Positions 43,272-53,205 of a stretch of 64,000 bases of DNA are shown piece by piece. The notes below the pieces were generated by a model. That model saw only the letters and a list, made by a program, of their open reading frames with translations. It was not told where the DNA came from and did not search any database. The translations under genes were made by a program, and so were the position numbers. Source of the DNA: Acidaminobacter sp. (lineage in GTDB: Bacteria > Bacillota_A > Clostridia > Peptostreptococcales > Acidaminobacteraceae). The stretch is taken from assembly GCA_009881125.1 (NCBI GenBank), contig WXFH01000012.1:1-64000 (forward strand), read 5' to 3'. Every line of letters starts with the position of its first letter. Position 1 is the first letter of the stretch.

Positions 43272-45086
43272 TTACCAGCCTGCTTTCTCTTGTAGGTAGG
43301 CAATCGCCGTCGCGCCCTCGCCTGCTGTCGCGCCGACTACCGGTGAGATTTCCGCGATAAATTCCGGCGGCTTGCCGGTGAGTTCCTCAAAGATTCTGGC
43401 CAGTTCCATCGCCCGGTCCAGGCACGCGGCATGGACAATGACGTATTCCTCCAGGCCATATTTCTCAATGTCCGCGCTGACGGACTTCACCAGTTTTTTC
43501 ATGACCGCGTTGAAGGTCAGCTTGCCGCCATAAGCTTTGCCATGGCCTTCCCTGTCCAAAGTCATCAGCGGCTTAAGGCCTATGACTTTGGCGACTTTTC
43601 CGACACTTCGGCTCACCCGGCCGCTGCGCTCCAGATATTTGACCGTATCTACGGAAACCAGGATCTTAACCCGGTCCCGCATTGCCCGCATGATCTCGAC
43701 GACCTCTTCGAAGCTGCGCCCTTCTTTGGCCATGTCCACAGCCTTCTTGACCATTAGACCCTGAGCTCCTGAATTTTTCAGCGTGTTCAGGACTTCGATC
43801 TTACGGCCGCGCTTTTCGACCACGGGTTCGAGGCCCTTGATCATGCCATAGGTGCCGCTGAGCTTGTCTGACACCGAGAGGACCAGAATGGCTTCGTAAT
43901 AATCGCTGAGGAACATCAATAGATTCTCGACATTTTTAATAGCCGGCAGCGAGCTCTGAGGCTGATCCTTGAGAGTCTTGTTCAATTCGTAGAAGTGGCC
44001 CACGGACACCGTCACACGGTCCAGGTGCACCACGCCCCCAATTTCCAGCTGCAGCGGGATCACCGAGATCTGGTGCTCATCAATGAAGGACTGCGGCAGG
44101 TCCGCAATGGTATCCGTCACAATGGCAAACGGGTATTTCCTGTGGTTGCGGATATCCACCTGAATCTTCATGTCGTCGACTTTGATGGCGTCCAGCTGAC
44201 CAACATGGCTCAGCGCGTCAAACATTGGCTCCGGGCTGTTGGTGTGAAGATGCACCCTGAGCTTGTCCTCCCCCCCGGCAATGACCAGGGAATCCCCATA
44301 ACGCGCCGCGATCTCCCGGATCTCTTCCACATTCATGCCTTTGTCTTTTCCCTTTTCCCGGCGCGTCAGCAAGGTCTCGCAGCAGTAGCGGAACTCGCCC
44401 AGAGTCTCATGGGCTTCAGCGCTCCTTGGGTGGGCCTCGGTTGGAATCACAGAAATCCTCTCAATCCCCGCCTCCCCATGCTCAATATAGCGCTTGATAC
44501 CTTCGAGGAAATGGTAAAAGCCCTTGGCGCCGGCGTCCACCACGTTGCTTTTTCTTAACTGCTCCAGCATTTCAGTCGTCTTCTTCAGCGCGACACCGCT
44601 GTCTGACAGCGTACGCTCGGCGTACTCCAGTATTGTGGCAGCCTTATCCTTGTGCTTCTCCAAAGAATGGATCCACTCCCGGACTACTGTCAAAATGGTG
44701 CCCTCCACAGGATTGAGCATGACGCCGTAAAGCCGCTTCAGCGCCCCTTGAAGGCTGTGAATCAGCTCATCCTGGGTCAGCGTCTCCTTGCTCTTGACCT
44801 CCATGTACCAGCCGTAGATCAGCTGGGCGAAAATCAGCCCGGAATTGCCCCGGGCGCCCATCAGCGCGCCGTCTGCAGCACTGGAAAGCACCAGGTCCAC
44901 CTCGTTCTCAAGGCGTAGATTCTCCATCACCGCCTTCATGGTCGAGGTCAGATTGGCCCCCGTGTCCCCGTCCGGGACGGGAAATACATTGATGCGGTCC
45001 AGCTCGCTCTTATTTTGAATCACCTCATTGGCTCCTGCCAAGATGGCATAATACACATGTCTTCCATTGATTGAATTGGCGGTCAT
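43272..45086 (-). CDS. DAK2-DegV fusion protein, fatty-acid kinase-like
   Basis: This 604-aa protein joins a DhaL/DAK2 kinase-like domain (residues 1-200: [16 protein letters not shown] and [13 protein letters not shown]) to a DegV/EDD fatty-acid-binding domain (about 310-600: [16 protein letters not shown]). In most Firmicutes the corresponding FakA and FakB are separate proteins that phosphorylate exogenous fatty acids. The fused form occurs in Clostridia. The FakA-like middle domain with [11 protein letters not shown] is present. It heads an operon with a lipid-modifying-type membrane protein, which supports a lipid role. Confidence 0.87.
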   Translation of the reverse strand: MTANSINGRHVYYAILAGANEVIQNKSELDRINVFPVPDGDTGANLTSTMKAVMENLRLENEVDLVLSSAADGALMGARGNSGLIFAQLIYGWYMEVKSKETLTQDELIHSLQGALKRLYGVMLNPVEGTILTVVREWIHSLEKHKDKAATILEYAERTLSDSGVALKKTTEMLEQLRKSNVVDAGAKGFYHFLEGIKRYIEHGEAGIERISVIPTEAHPRSAEAHETLGEFRYCCETLLTRREKGKDKGMNVEEIREIAARYGDSLVIAGGEDKLRVHLHTNSPEPMFDALSHVGQLDAIKVDDMKIQVDIRNHRKYPFAIVTDTIADLPQSFIDEHQISVIPLQLEIGGVVHLDRVTVSVGHFYELNKTLKDQPQSSLPAIKNVENLLMFLSDYYEAILVLSVSDKLSGTYGMIKGLEPVVEKRGRKIEVLNTLKNSGAQGLMVKKAVDMAKEGRSFEEVVEIMRAMRDRVKILVSVDTVKYLERSGRVSRSVGKVAKVIGLKPLMTLDREGHGKAYGGKLTFNAVMKKLVKSVSADIEKYGLEEYVIVHAACLDRAMELARIFEELTGKPPEFIAEISPVVGATAGEGATAIAYLQEKAGW

Positions 45087-45401
45087 TTGCGATCCCTCCT
45101 CGCGGGTATTATTACCCAGTTTAATCTCGTCTTCGACACTTTTTGAGAATTTTTATTCTATTTTTGGAGTGATTGCATGACGAAGAGGGGGGGGGGCAGC
45201 GGAAGCTGCATAACCCCCCGTTACCGTGTCGCCAGCGCGGAGGAAAAAAGCCGGTAATAGGTCTTTTACACATCCGCTGATCCCCCCTTATACTCAATAC
45301 CAAAAAATCCCCTTGAAGCCCAGACCGTTTCGTCTATGCCCCAAAGGGATGTTTCTTTTGCCGATTGTCGCTATTGCAGCTAGGACACTATCTCTGCCCG
45401 G
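45087..45401. other. Intergenic region with a G10 tract and a terminator
   Basis: A run of ten G residues lies at 45187-45196. A hairpin with ATCCC and GGGAT ends at 45302-45352 terminates the DUF4097 gene (minus strand, T-run after the stem). A degenerate TGCCGATTGTCGC copy of the repeat motif lies at about 45360. No gene seen. Confidence 0.6.
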
Positions 45402-46298
45402 TCACTTAACGCTCACATTGCCGCTGACTGTGGACAGCTCCAGCGTAAACTTACCGCTGCCGGCCGTCGCTTCAATGAGGCGGTCCTCTAGGACTTTTAC
45501 GTTTGCCTCAGGGCGTTCGAGCGCAAGGGTCCCCGAGGTGGACGTGAGTTTAATCTCATGGTTGAGGGGCGCCTCGCAGGTCAGTTCAACCGTCCCCGAA
45601 GTCGTCTCCATGCGTCCGTCCCCCCTAAGTGCAGTTAGCTTCAGCATCACTGCGCCGGACACCGTCTTCACGTCCAGCTGGTCTGCGCTGCCCAGGAATT
45701 CCACGTCACCGCTGACGGAACCAAGCTCAAGGTTTCGTGCCTCAAGCCCTTCCACATAGACTCTGCCAGAAACCGACCCGGCGGAGACATTGCCCTCAAA
45801 AGGCGCTGTCCCTGGCGAACGCAGCTTGACCGCTCCGGAGACGCTTTGAAGCTCAAGATCGCCGGACAACGACTCCGGTATTTTCACCATTAATCTCAGG
45901 TTCGTGGATGTAAAGGAATGCGGGAGCGTCAGCCCACGATCGATGTCGATCTCCAGCCGGCCACCCTCCGACTTGTGAATTCGTATTTTTGGCATATCCG
46001 TATCCAGCGGCGCAATGTAAGTCCCCGTCAGCTTAATTTCAATATCTTCTCTGGCTTCACGGGTCACCTCAACCGACTCAAACACTGTTTCAACAGCCAG
46101 TCCTTCAGTCGCGTTCTCGCTGCTGACTTCCACTGTCCTGGTCTCGTCCAGCTCAAAACGCTGGCTCCCGGCAAGGGGCGCTAATTCCTCGCCCTGCAGT
46201 CTGTCGATCAGATCCGGTCCGGCTTCACGCAGTGCGAGCATAGCAATGCCGCCGCCAATCAGAAGCGCTGCAATCAACCAAAGCGCAATTTTTCTCAC
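45402..46298 (-). CDS. DUF4097-type beta-repeat membrane-anchored protein
   Basis: This 298-aa protein has an N-terminal membrane anchor (IALWLIAALLIGGGIAML). A C-terminal region (about 80-298) is built from repeated short beta strands of the DUF4097 type, for example GDLELQSVSGAVKLRSPG and NLELGSVSGDVEFLG. It forms an operon with PadR and DUF1700 genes upstream; this trio is common in Firmicutes and is thought to respond to envelope conditions. Function unknown. Confidence 0.85.
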   Translation of the reverse strand: MRKIALWLIAALLIGGGIAMLALREAGPDLIDRLQGEELAPLAGSQRFELDETRTVEVSSENATEGLAVETVFESVEVTREAREDIEIKLTGTYIAPLDTDMPKIRIHKSEGGRLEIDIDRGLTLPHSFTSTNLRLMVKIPESLSGDLELQSVSGAVKLRSPGTAPFEGNVSAGSVSGRVYVEGLEARNLELGSVSGDVEFLGSADQLDVKTVSGAVMLKLTALRGDGRMETTSGTVELTCEAPLNHEIKLTSTSGTLALERPEANVKVLEDRLIEATAGSGKFTLELSTVSGNVSVK

Positions 46299-46370
46299 TT
46301 GGATTACCTTCTTCCTTTTTTAATTTTACAGGGAGAAACAGGGCGTTCTTCGCCAAGTCATCCTACCCAA

Positions 46371-46973
46371 TCAGTTTTGCTTGATGATCTTGACGTTAAG
46401 CTTCAGATATTTCAGTGTCACTTGATAAAACAGCTGAGTCAGTTTGATGGCCGCGAGGAAGATCAGTCCGCCAAGGGCTGCGAGGGCAACCCCCGCTCCG
46501 AGAATTGCCACAATTAAAGTGCCCCCAACAATCCCGGCTGGGATCAGCGCAGGCGCGAACGCCACCGAACCCGTCACCGCCGCGACGACCCCGCCGAACA
46601 CCAGACCAATGCCCGCTACTATCAGCGACACTGCCACCGCGTAGACCGCGACCAGAATGCCCACCAGCGCCAGGTAAGGTCCAAGAATAAAGATGATATT
46701 AAAAAGTCCGAGGCCTATGGACGCCAGTACCGCCCTAAACAGATTCACAGAGCTTGGCTTTTCCTCTGCCCGCTGAATCACTTTACTCAGTCGGAACTGT
46801 TTCGCGACCACCTCCGGCCTGCCCAGCTGCTCAAGGATGGCTTCTTCTGTCTCACCACTTTCGAGGGCTGCATCAAAGTGCTCCTCATAATCGTACAATA
46901 TATCACTCCGCTCCGCCTCCGGCATGCCGGAAAGCGCGCTTTTAAGCTGAGTCAAATAAGTCTGCTTGTTCAT
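46371..46973 (-). CDS. DUF1700 (HAAS-domain) membrane protein
   Basis: This 200-aa protein opens with the HAAS signalling helix bundle ([28 protein letters not shown], quoted in part). Three or four glycine/alanine-rich membrane helices follow (about 85-185). ATG 46973 overlaps the PadR stop by 4 bp. HAAS domains couple to PadR-type regulators, so it probably reports membrane state to the regulator encoded upstream. Confidence 0.84.
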   Translation of the reverse strand: MNKQTYLTQLKSALSGMPEAERSDILYDYEEHFDAALESGETEEAILEQLGRPEVVAKQFRLSKVIQRAEEKPSSVNLFRAVLASIGLGLFNIIFILGPYLALVGILVAVYAVAVSLIVAGIGLVFGGVVAAVTGSVAFAPALIPAGIVGGTLIVAILGAGVALAALGGLIFLAAIKLTQLFYQVTLKYLKLNVKIIKQN

Positions 46974-47290
46974 TCCCCGTGCTCTCCTTCCACAATTAAG
47001 TTGACACCCGTCACAAACCGCCGCCATTCCGCTGCCAGCGCGGCCTGCTCCTGTCGCCCCCGCGCCGTCAGCGTGTAGTACTTACGCGGCGGCCCCTCTG
47101 AAGACTCCTTCAGATAAGTCGTAAACATGCCGTCATCCATCAGCCTTCTCAGCAAAGGATAGATAGTACCTTCAGAAATAGTGATATTTTTTGAAATTTC
47201 CTGAACCAGTTCATAGCCGTAGCAGTCCCTGTGGCTCAGTATAGATAGTACGCACAGCTCCAGAACACCCTTCTTGAATTGTATGTTCAC
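46970..47290 (-). CDS. PadR-family transcriptional regulator
   Basis: This 106-aa PadR-type winged-helix protein begins with the characteristic [18 protein letters not shown] from a GTG start at 47290 (AGAGG nine bases upstream). [13 protein letters not shown] and [14 protein letters not shown] follow. It is the first gene of the PadR-DUF1700-DUF4097 operon and probably represses it. A longer in-frame N-terminus is unlikely. Confidence 0.9.
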   Translation of the reverse strand: MNIQFKKGVLELCVLSILSHRDCYGYELVQEISKNITISEGTIYPLLRRLMDDGMFTTYLKESSEGPPRKYYTLTARGRQEQAALAAEWRRFVTGVNLIVEGEHGE

Positions 47291-47390
47291 AGAGGATCGC
47301 CTCTTTTCTGCTTTTTCATGGTTACAGCATATCACAGGGTACCTTTTTATGCAAGGTAGCAAGTATTAAAAGAATCTTAAATACCAGGAT

Positions 47391-47451
47391 GGGGACGCGG
47401 ACAAGTTTTGAGTTGGTGACGCGGACAGCTTTTAAGTTGGTGACTGTCACC
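47391..47451. repeat. Three-unit tract of the 24-bp GTGAC repeat family
   Basis: Units start at 47391 (GGGGACGCGGACA), 47415 (GGTGACGCGGACA) and 47439 (GGTGACTGTCACC), exactly 24 bp apart. The tract ends TTTTTGTACCAGAGCT. The remaining 47452-47857 is C-rich low-complexity DNA with a GTGCGCCC/GGGCGCAC hairpin near 47630 and no gene. Confidence 0.8.
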
Positions 47452-47733
47452 AACTCAATTTTTGTACCAGAGCTGAACCTCAAAACCACTGGAAACACAC
47501 ACTTTCTCAAAATGATACCTCAGCACGGTCCCAAGCCCCAACTACACCCCCGCACCAGTCACCCAAGCCCAACCACCCCCGCCCGCGTCACCAACAAGCC
47601 TGCCCCAGCACCGCGTCCCCCTTCTCTTGGAAGTGTGCGCCCTTGGGCGCACAGCGAAATTGAACCTGTTGCAGACTAATTCGAAACGAAATCGAAAACT
47701 AAACCACACCAATCAAAAACCAAATACAAAGCA

Positions 47734-47774
47734 AAAACGCCGCTGAACCCGGAATCCCGAATCAAGCGGCGTTT
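47734..47774 (-). terminator. Intrinsic terminator of the NfeD-SPFH operon
   Basis: On the minus strand AACGCCGCT pairs with AGCGGCGTT, with a second inner pairing of the CGGGATTCCGGG type. T residues follow. Confidence 0.82.
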
Positions 47775-47857
47775 AACTTTTTATTGCTGTTGATGTTTTC
47801 AGCGAGCGCTTTTCGAAAGAAAACTCTCTCAGCCCTTAAACTGTTTACTCGACCAAC

Positions 47858-48787
47858 CTATTTCTTAATAATCTCGTTCAAAGCAGCAACTGTGCCGGCA
47901 AAACCCTGAAGGTCTGAAGGCACAATAATTTTCGTCGCCTGGCCGTTCGCCATTTTTTCAAGGGCCTCAAAGCTCTTGATGGCAATAACCGCAGGGTCCG
48001 CGCCAGCTTCACGAATCATTTCAATGCCTTTGGCCTTAGCGCCCTGGACTTTAATAATCGCTTCCGCTTCACCTTCTGCTTCGCGAATCTGAACTTCCTT
48101 CTTAGCTTCAGCACGAAGAATTGAGGATTGCTTTTCGCCTTCCGCCTCAAGAATCATAGACTCCTTAGTACCTTGTGCCACGAGAATCTTGGAATTCTTT
48201 TCACCTTCCGCACGAATAATGGATTCACGTCTCTCACGCTCAGCGCGCATCTGTTTTTCCATGGCATTCTGAATGTCTTCAGGCGGAATGATGTTCTTGA
48301 CTTCAACGCGGTTGACCTTGATGCCCCACGGATCTGTCGCTTCATCCAGGATCGCGCGCATCTGGGTGTTGATCAGGTCTCTGGAAGTCAGCGTCTCGTC
48401 CAGCTCCAGTTGGCCAATAATGTTTCTCAGCGTCGTCGCTGCAAGATTCTCAAGGGCGACAATAGGACGTGCAACACCATAAGAGTATAGCTTTGGATCT
48501 GTAACGGCATAATAAATGACCGTGTCAATTTTCATGGTGACGTTGTCCTTGGTGATGACCGGCTGCGGAGGAAAGTCGACTACATTTTCTTTCAATGAAA
48601 CGCGGTTTGCCACGCGGTCAATAAATGGAATCTTAAAATGGAGACCCACGCTCCAGGTTGTCAGAAAGGCGCCAAGGCGCTCAATGACATAAGCCTGAGC
48701 CTGCGGTACAACCCTGATGTTGGTGATGATCAACAAAATCGCAAAGAGAAAGAGCAGTGCTGGAATGATGAGCCTTAAAATGTTCAT
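47858..48787 (-). CDS. SPFH/Band-7 (stomatin-like) membrane protein
   Basis: This 309-aa protein has an N-terminal membrane helix (LIIPALLFLFAILLIIT), an SPFH domain (about 30-190) and a long coiled-coil region rich in Ala and Glu (about 190-270: RAEGEKNSKILVAQGTKES in part). It assembles into ring-like membrane scaffolds. It is cotranscribed with the upstream NfeD gene, the usual partner. ATG 48787 follows AAAGGGAGG. Confidence 0.92.
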   Translation of the reverse strand: MNILRLIIPALLFLFAILLIITNIRVVPQAQAYVIERLGAFLTTWSVGLHFKIPFIDRVANRVSLKENVVDFPPQPVITKDNVTMKIDTVIYYAVTDPKLYSYGVARPIVALENLAATTLRNIIGQLELDETLTSRDLINTQMRAILDEATDPWGIKVNRVEVKNIIPPEDIQNAMEKQMRAERERRESIIRAEGEKNSKILVAQGTKESMILEAEGEKQSSILRAEAKKEVQIREAEGEAEAIIKVQGAKAKGIEMIREAGADPAVIAIKSFEALEKMANGQATKIIVPSDLQGFAGTVAALNEIIKK

Positions 48788-48852
48788 TAATGTTAGCCTC
48801 CCTTTTAGTGTGCTGCAAATGCTGATTTCGACATGCCTGAATGGTCATCAGG

Positions 48853-49296
48853 TCATGCTTTCTTGACGATGAGCTTGACACCCTCCACCGCTATGACCTG
48901 AACCTTCGCCCCGACTTCAATGGGCTCTCCGTCTTCAGACAAAGCACTCCAAATCTGGCCATTGATTTTGACCTGACCTGTGGCATAGCGCTCAATGTCT
49001 TTGAGCACTGGTCCGCTCTGTCCAATCACTGCCTCCACATTGGTTTTTTCGCTCCCGATATGAAGAAAATTCTTGGCCAGAGGTTTGGTGAAGTAGATCA
49101 GTACTGCTGCCGATACTAAAAAGACGCCAATCTGAACCGGCACAGACAATCCGATCATGGCCGCCAGAAGTGCTATAAGCGCGGCGCCAGCAAACCAGAT
49201 GGTGGTAAGACCCATGGTCAGTGCCTCTAGAACTGCAAAAATGATGATGAGCGCGATCCAGATGACAGATGGGCTCAGGCTGGTTAAGAAATTCAT
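48853..49296 (-). CDS. nfeD: NfeD-family membrane protein
   Basis: This 147-aa short NfeD protein has three to four membrane helices (about 10-75) and a C-terminal OB-fold (about 90-147: VIGQSGPVLKDIERYATGQVKING in part). There is no ClpP-like protease domain. It partners with the downstream SPFH protein. ATG 49296 follows AAGAGGAGC. Confidence 0.9.
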   Translation of the reverse strand: MNFLTSLSPSVIWIALIIIFAVLEALTMGLTTIWFAGAALIALLAAMIGLSVPVQIGVFLVSAAVLIYFTKPLAKNFLHIGSEKTNVEAVIGQSGPVLKDIERYATGQVKINGQIWSALSEDGEPIEVGAKVQVIAVEGVKLIVKKA

Positions 49297-49469
49297 AGCG
49301 GGTCAGCTCCTCTTGGTTGAAACTTTTGTGCCTGGTGGTTTATGCACTACCTCTCTATATTACCCAACAATTCTTAAATTACCATTAAAAAAGCATTGAT
49401 GTTGGCGCATTCTTTCAAATATTGATGCCATTTTGAACCTTTTCGCGGGGTGTCGGGCGGGTGAAACTT

Positions 49470-49562
49470 AAAAAGGGTGAAGAAGGCCGGCGCGCCTTCT
49501 TCACCCTTTCCGCTGCTAACAATAGAAGAAGCGGCCGTCGCTCTTTGGACGGCCGCTTCCTC
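49470..49562 (-). terminator. Two hairpins ending the tat operon
   Basis: Reading the minus strand, AGCGGCCGTC pairs with GACGGCCGCT (about 49530-49558). Then GGGTGAAGAAGG pairs with CCTTCTTCACCC (about 49476-49507), followed by T residues. The remaining 49297-49469 is AT-rich and holds no recognised gene. Confidence 0.82.
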
Positions 49563-49598
49563 CTGGTCTTTCTTTTAAAATCTTTTACCTTTGAAACT

Positions 49599-51848
49599 CT
49601 AAACCATTGCCACCTTAAACGTATAAGTGGACGTCGTGATTTTGTCCGGTGCGACAACTTTCACCGTGATGACCTGGCCATCCTTGACAGCGATCTTGTT
49701 GCTGGAGCGGTAGGCAACGGCCTTGCCATCCACCGTAATAGACGCCGCCTTCGTGGACATGGATGTCGGGATTACAGTGATGCTTGTGTTTGCCTTAGGC
49801 ACTTTGACCGTATAGTCGTAAGCCCAAGGATTGAAGCGGTTTTGAAGCGCGTTCTTCACCGCGATCTCCTTGCCCGCCCAAGTGAATGGCGCACCCGGCG
49901 CCGCGTATTCCACGGTCTTTCCGACCAATTCTCCGCCTGCAAATTCAATGTTGGACAGGACAGAGTATTTGACGTGACCGCCAAAATTGTAGTTTAACCC
50001 CACATTAGCCGCGTCTGCCATGTAAGGGCGCACCTTGAGGTCCGTGGTTGAAGACAAGAATTCCGCGTTGTCGCCCATAACTCCTGTCAGCTTGATGGCG
50101 CACCAGTTGGTGCCGTCTTTCCACATGTCGCCAATCATGGTCGTTCTCGCTCCCGGCGCGTCTGTACCGCCGCGCAGGGATGGACGGCAGCCGCCCTCAC
50201 CCTTGTCGACGACCTGTTGTAAGGCTGCCTCATAGAGCTTCAGGTTGTTGTCGCTGAGGGGCGACTCGTCATGACCCGTGAAGAGCTTGTCTGACTTGCC
50301 TCCCTCTTTGGTGTATTTCGAGTAAGACTGCTGGACAAAGGAAAGGAGAAGGTCCGGCGGCATACCCGCCACACCGACGTTGTCTGCAGATCCCGCACGG
50401 GTACAGCCATAGAAGTCTGAAGCAAACAGGAGACCGTTTTTCTTGTCGTGGATTGCCACATTGCCATTGGCATGACCCGGCAGCGCAACAACCTCAAAGA
50501 CAATACCGCCGCCAAGGTCGAACTTCATGCCCTCATCAACGTTCTTAACTTTTGCCTGCGATTCCGGCGTAGAGAAGATTGGCTTGAATGGGCCTGAAGT
50601 GGAAGACGTAGACGCCCAGCCCCGCTCACTCAGGTAAACGTCGACGCCCGCGTTCATGAAGTTCATGGCCTGGGCATCGTGGTCACCGTGCTCATGGCCT
50701 ATGATCAGGATGTACGGTTTTGTGGCGAAACCATCGACAAAGGTCTTCAGGTTCTTTTTATCCGCAGGGGTCTGCAGGGCGTCGAAAACAATGCCGCTTG
50801 TCGGCCCTTCTATGTACCAAGCCAGAGGCCGGACAGACTCAGAATCGTTGCAAATTCTGAAGATCGCCGGGCTGACAGAAGTCTTCTTCTCCATCTGGAG
50901 CACCTGGAAGTCATCCATGAGCGGGCGGTGGAGGTTCCAGACAAAGGTCTGAACCGGGCTGGCAGCCATGCCGTCTTTGAACGCTACGGCTTTATAGGTC
51001 ACGACACGGTCCGTCGGCACCGGCTCATCCGGGCCGCCGCCGCGAGTGCCAATCATTTCCATGATATGCCCTTTGGTTTCGACCGTGTAAACTTCACTGT
51101 CCGCAGTTGGCTCTGAGCCGTCCGTGGTGTAGTGAATGGCCGCTCCAGGCGTTGGACAGTAGAGCTTGACATAACGTCTGGGCGCGACAGAATTCGCTTT
51201 AGGCAGCGCTTGAACCGGCGCGACCATGGTTCCTGTGATTTTGCTGAACAGAACTTCCATTTCGTCCACGGTCAGCGCTCTCTTTGGCTGGAACAGCTGA
51301 TCTGAATTAATAGTCAAATAACCAAGCGCCGCCAACGTGTTGACACTGGCTCTGGCGTAAGAAGAAATCGAGGCCTCATCCTTAAAGAAACCCGTTTTCG
51401 TGGTCAGCGGCAGATGGAATGCCTTCACCATCATGACGGCTGCATCCTGACGGGCCAGCTGGGCGTTCGGGTCAAAATAGCCATTGCCAATACCGCTGGT
51501 CACACTTTCCTCATAAGCTGTCTCGATTTGCTTGCCATAGCGGTCTGCCGTCTTGACATCCTTGAATTGCTTCAGCGGCGCCTTCCAAATATCGTTGTAC
51601 TGCGTCGGATGCGGCCATGCAAAATAATTAGAGACTTTGCCGATGAATTCCGCACGCGACACCCCATTAGCCAAAGGCGCCTCGACGTCCGCAAACACCG
51701 TATAGCCCGGAATAGCGCTCGTTACGGCAATCCCTGCGGCACCAACAGCCATGCCCTTCAGGAAGTTTCTTCTGGAGAGTCCCTCTTCCGAAAGCCCGAG
51801 GGTTTCCATTCTGTTCTCTTTTTGATCGGTTGTCTTGTCTTTAGTCAC
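49599..51848 (-). CDS. Tat-exported SLH-anchored metallo-beta-lactamase-fold protein
   Basis: This 749-aa surface protein has a twin-arginine signal at about residues 24-55 (SRRNFLKGMAVGAAG). SLH repeats follow (about 65-205: YFDPNAQLARQDAAVMMV), then a chitobiase-type beta segment (AAIHYTTDGSEPT, about 230-265). The metallo-beta-lactamase domain (about 320-560) has metal motif HEHGDHD and later LPGHANGN. A C-terminal cadherin-like beta-sandwich (about 670-749) closes the protein. GTG 51848 follows GAGGAGGTAGG. It lies directly downstream of tatA-tatA-tatC, so it is the likely dedicated Tat cargo, folded with metal before export and then held on the cell wall. Substrate unknown. Confidence 0.9.
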   Translation of the reverse strand: MTKDKTTDQKENRMETLGLSEEGLSRRNFLKGMAVGAAGIAVTSAIPGYTVFADVEAPLANGVSRAEFIGKVSNYFAWPHPTQYNDIWKAPLKQFKDVKTADRYGKQIETAYEESVTSGIGNGYFDPNAQLARQDAAVMMVKAFHLPLTTKTGFFKDEASISSYARASVNTLAALGYLTINSDQLFQPKRALTVDEMEVLFSKITGTMVAPVQALPKANSVAPRRYVKLYCPTPGAAIHYTTDGSEPTADSEVYTVETKGHIMEMIGTRGGGPDEPVPTDRVVTYKAVAFKDGMAASPVQTFVWNLHRPLMDDFQVLQMEKKTSVSPAIFRICNDSESVRPLAWYIEGPTSGIVFDALQTPADKKNLKTFVDGFATKPYILIIGHEHGDHDAQAMNFMNAGVDVYLSERGWASTSSTSGPFKPIFSTPESQAKVKNVDEGMKFDLGGGIVFEVVALPGHANGNVAIHDKKNGLLFASDFYGCTRAGSADNVGVAGMPPDLLLSFVQQSYSKYTKEGGKSDKLFTGHDESPLSDNNLKLYEAALQQVVDKGEGGCRPSLRGGTDAPGARTTMIGDMWKDGTNWCAIKLTGVMGDNAEFLSSTTDLKVRPYMADAANVGLNYNFGGHVKYSVLSNIEFAGGELVGKTVEYAAPGAPFTWAGKEIAVKNALQNRFNPWAYDYTVKVPKANTSITVIPTSMSTKAASITVDGKAVAYRSSNKIAVKDGQVITVKVVAPDKITTSTYTFKVAMV

Positions 51849-52006
51849 AAATCCTACCTCCTCAGTACTTGATGGTCCTTAACCACAGACCTAAAATAAA
51901 AACGGCTGCAAAGCCGCTTTGTTGCCGCTTCAGCGCCCCACACAGAACTTTGATTTACGTACTTTCGTTCCCCAACCCTTCAAGTGTCCGGCGTGGGGCG
52001 CCCTTG

Positions 52007-52753
52007 TCAACTTGCTTCTCTCAGTGCCAACTTGCGTCTAAACATCACACTGCTGATCCAGGTGCTGATTTCGAAGAGCACCAGCATCGGCACAGCAATC
52101 AGGATTTGCGAGGTTACATCTGGCGGCGTAATGACGGCTGCTATAATAAAGACCGCCAGAATCACATATTTACGATTTTTCCTCAGGAGCCTCGGATTGA
52201 GAATGCCCAGCTGTGTCAGCAGGATAATGACTATAGGCATTTCAAAGACAAGCCCAAAGGTCAGAATTGTATTCACGACAAAATTCAGGTAGTTCTGAAT
52301 GGAAACCATGGCTTGAATTGTCTGGCCATCCCCAAAATTTCCCCCGTTGAGCCCGGCGAAGTATTTCAGCGTGAAAGGCAGGACGACTTCATAGGCAAAA
52401 ACGCCGCCCAACAGGAAGAGCGCCATGCCAAAGGTCATCACAAAAGCTGCCGCGGTGCGTTCCCGGCGCGTCAAGCCCGGTCGAATGAACTGCCAGGTCT
52501 GGAAGCCAATCACTGGAAATGCCACGACAACGCCGCAAATAATCGCGATTCTTATGTAGGCGATCAGCAGCTCCGCCGGCGCGACGTAAATGAACTCGAA
52601 ATCCTTGGCTTTGCCCACCAGATGCTTAATGACGAACTCCGATCTTGCCAGGCACACGCTCATGGCGGCGACAAAGCAGATCGCGCTGACCACCAGCCGC
52701 TTTCTCAACTCGTTCAGATGAGAAATCAGCGTCGTTGTTTTATTGGCTGGCAT
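52007..52753 (-). CDS. tatC: Sec-independent protein translocase TatC
   Basis: TatC (248 aa) is the six-helix receptor for twin-arginine signals. LISHLNELRKRL at the N-terminus, the periplasmic FAYEVVLPF segment and LTRRERTAAAFV are typical. It starts 8 bp after the upstream tatA and precedes the Tat cargo gene by about 158 bp. It acts with the two TatA-type proteins encoded upstream. Confidence 0.95.
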   Translation of the reverse strand: MPANKTTTLISHLNELRKRLVVSAICFVAAMSVCLARSEFVIKHLVGKAKDFEFIYVAPAELLIAYIRIAIICGVVVAFPVIGFQTWQFIRPGLTRRERTAAAFVMTFGMALFLLGGVFAYEVVLPFTLKYFAGLNGGNFGDGQTIQAMVSIQNYLNFVVNTILTFGLVFEMPIVIILLTQLGILNPRLLRKNRKYVILAVFIIAAVITPPDVTSQILIAVPMLVLFEISTWISSVMFRRKLALREAS

Positions 52754-52761
52754 GGCCTTCT

Positions 52762-52935
52762 TCAGCCCTCTTCCCGCTCGGTCAGAGGCTCAGCTTCCGC
52801 CTTGGAGATACTCCTCTTGAAGTTGCCTATAGTCTGTCCAACCGCCTTCCCCAGCTGCGGCAGCTTGGTGGGCCCAAAGATCAACACCGCAATACCAAAG
52901 ATGACCATCAACTCAGTTGTTCCAAATCTTCCCAT
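52762..52935 (-). CDS. tatA: TatA/TatE-type translocase subunit (second copy)
   Basis: This 57-aa single-helix protein reads MGRFGTTELMVIFGIAVLIFGPTKLPQLG; the Phe-Gly-Pro hinge (FGPTKLP) and amphipathic helix (KAVGQTIGNFKRSI) mark the TatA class. ATG 52935 follows AGGAAGGGG; a 12-codon extension is less likely. It is closely linked to tatC. Confidence 0.92.
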   Translation of the reverse strand: MGRFGTTELMVIFGIAVLIFGPTKLPQLGKAVGQTIGNFKRSISKAEAEPLTEREEG

Positions 52936-53001
52936 GACTTTACCCCTTCCTGACTCACTAAGTTTTTTCACCTATAACAAGCGCTCACTTCTCTGATCTC
53001 A

Positions 53002-53205
53002 TTACGTTGATTCCCGCTCAACCGCCTCTTCCGCGCCGAATAAATCTCCGCTTTCCAAGTCCTTCTCAATAGTAGTCGCATATCGCTTGAGAGAGCCAAT
53101 GGAACGTCCGGCTATTTTACCAAGCTCCGGCAGCTTTGAAGGTCCAAAGATGACCAAAGCCACAGCAAAGATCAGTATGAGCTCTGTAGTCCCTATTCCT
53201 GACAA
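53002..53205 (-). CDS. tatA: TatA-type translocase subunit (first copy)
   Basis: This 67-aa paralogue reads MSGIGTTELILIFAVALVIFGPSKLPELG, followed by an amphipathic helix and an acidic tail (EKDLESGDLFGAEEA). It uses TTG 53205 behind GGAGGTGAT. With two TatA-like proteins and TatC, the system could be TatAC-type with one copy serving the TatB role; the sequence does not decide this. Confidence 0.92.
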   Translation of the reverse strand: MSGIGTTELILIFAVALVIFGPSKLPELGKIAGRSIGSLKRYATTIEKDLESGDLFGAEEAVEREST

